Assembly: GCA_964611185.1 (NCBI GenBank)
Contig: CAZSXE010000022.1
Location: 1 to 31,703, forward strand
From: CAAGNP01 sp964611185
GTDB lineage: Bacteria; Bacteroidota; Bacteroidia; Bacteroidales; UBA932
DNA length: 31,703 nt
Direction of reading: 5' to 3'
Below are positions 31,699 to 31,703 of this stretch, piece after piece. A model generated the notes under the pieces. The model saw nothing but the letters and a program-made list of their open reading frames with translations, ran no database searches and was not told the origin of the DNA. Numbering within the stretch: position 1 is the first letter of the stretch; every line of letters begins with the position of its first letter. The translations under genes and the position numbers were made by a program.

Positions 31699-31703
31699 TA
31701 AAT

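Overview
The window looks like a chromosomal stretch of a low-GC member of the Bacteroidota, most likely Bacteroidales. This rests on a fused SecDF, a GT117/DUF2723 membrane glycosyltransferase, a DUF4271–HemD–RnpA–YidD cluster, PD40 and SPOR proteins, a PlsC–GNAT fusion of the lipid acyltransferase type, and many intergenic copies of the Bacteroidota -7 promoter motif TAnnTTTG with few obvious Shine-Dalgarno sequences. The family cannot be fixed from the window. Most of it is ordinary, tightly packed core genome.

Layout: 1-158 is a nested palindromic element that includes the terminator of tRNA-Ser(GCU) (158-244, minus). 299-3605 is a minus-strand operon of an envelope PD40/SPOR protein, NfeD and flotillin FloA. 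3714-6761 is secDF. 6764-10129 holds a LuxE-type acyl-protein synthetase and a tryptophanase, probably once adjacent in one operon and now separated by an AT-rich insertion (about 7808-8655). 10222-13775 is a GT117 glycosyltransferase coupled to a small secreted protein. 13861-17013 is a compressed plus-strand operon: SUI1 factor, DUF4271, HemD, a lipoprotein, RnpA and YidD. 16995-26225 holds a bifunctional acyltransferase, uvrC, a NAGPA-type phosphodiester glycosidase, a Na/Pi cotransporter and a large surface protein with a HExxH site, a propeller and a predicted barrel. 26235-28509 is nhaD-tadA-yqaA. 28652-30581 is groES-groEL. 30634-31675 is a thioredoxin-fold lipoprotein whose start codon lies 5 nt after tRNA-Gln(UUG).

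The accessory part is the insertion at 7808-8655. It is flanked by 85-bp direct repeats (83/85 identical) made from the first ~25 codons of the LuxE-like gene, so the intact gene keeps a complete 5' end and a 27-codon stub remains behind tnaA. Inside are two small plus-strand ORFs: a 74-residue glycine-rich, C-terminally hydrophobic peptide, which may have a 27-residue N-terminal extension across a T8 tract, and a 67-residue protein with two hydrophobic segments. A bacteriocin-plus-immunity or other small toxin cassette is a reasonable hypothesis, but no homology was tested. A 100-N gap in the island is flanked by an identical 55-bp sequence and is probably an unmerged contig overlap rather than missing DNA.

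The rest is mostly envelope and housekeeping: protein export (SecDF, YidD), envelope lipids and surface proteins (acyltransferase, GT117, lipoproteins, PD40/SPOR, NfeD/FloA), RNA maturation (RnpA, TadA, two tRNAs), DNA repair (UvrC), ion transport (NhaD, Na/Pi) and folding (GroESL).
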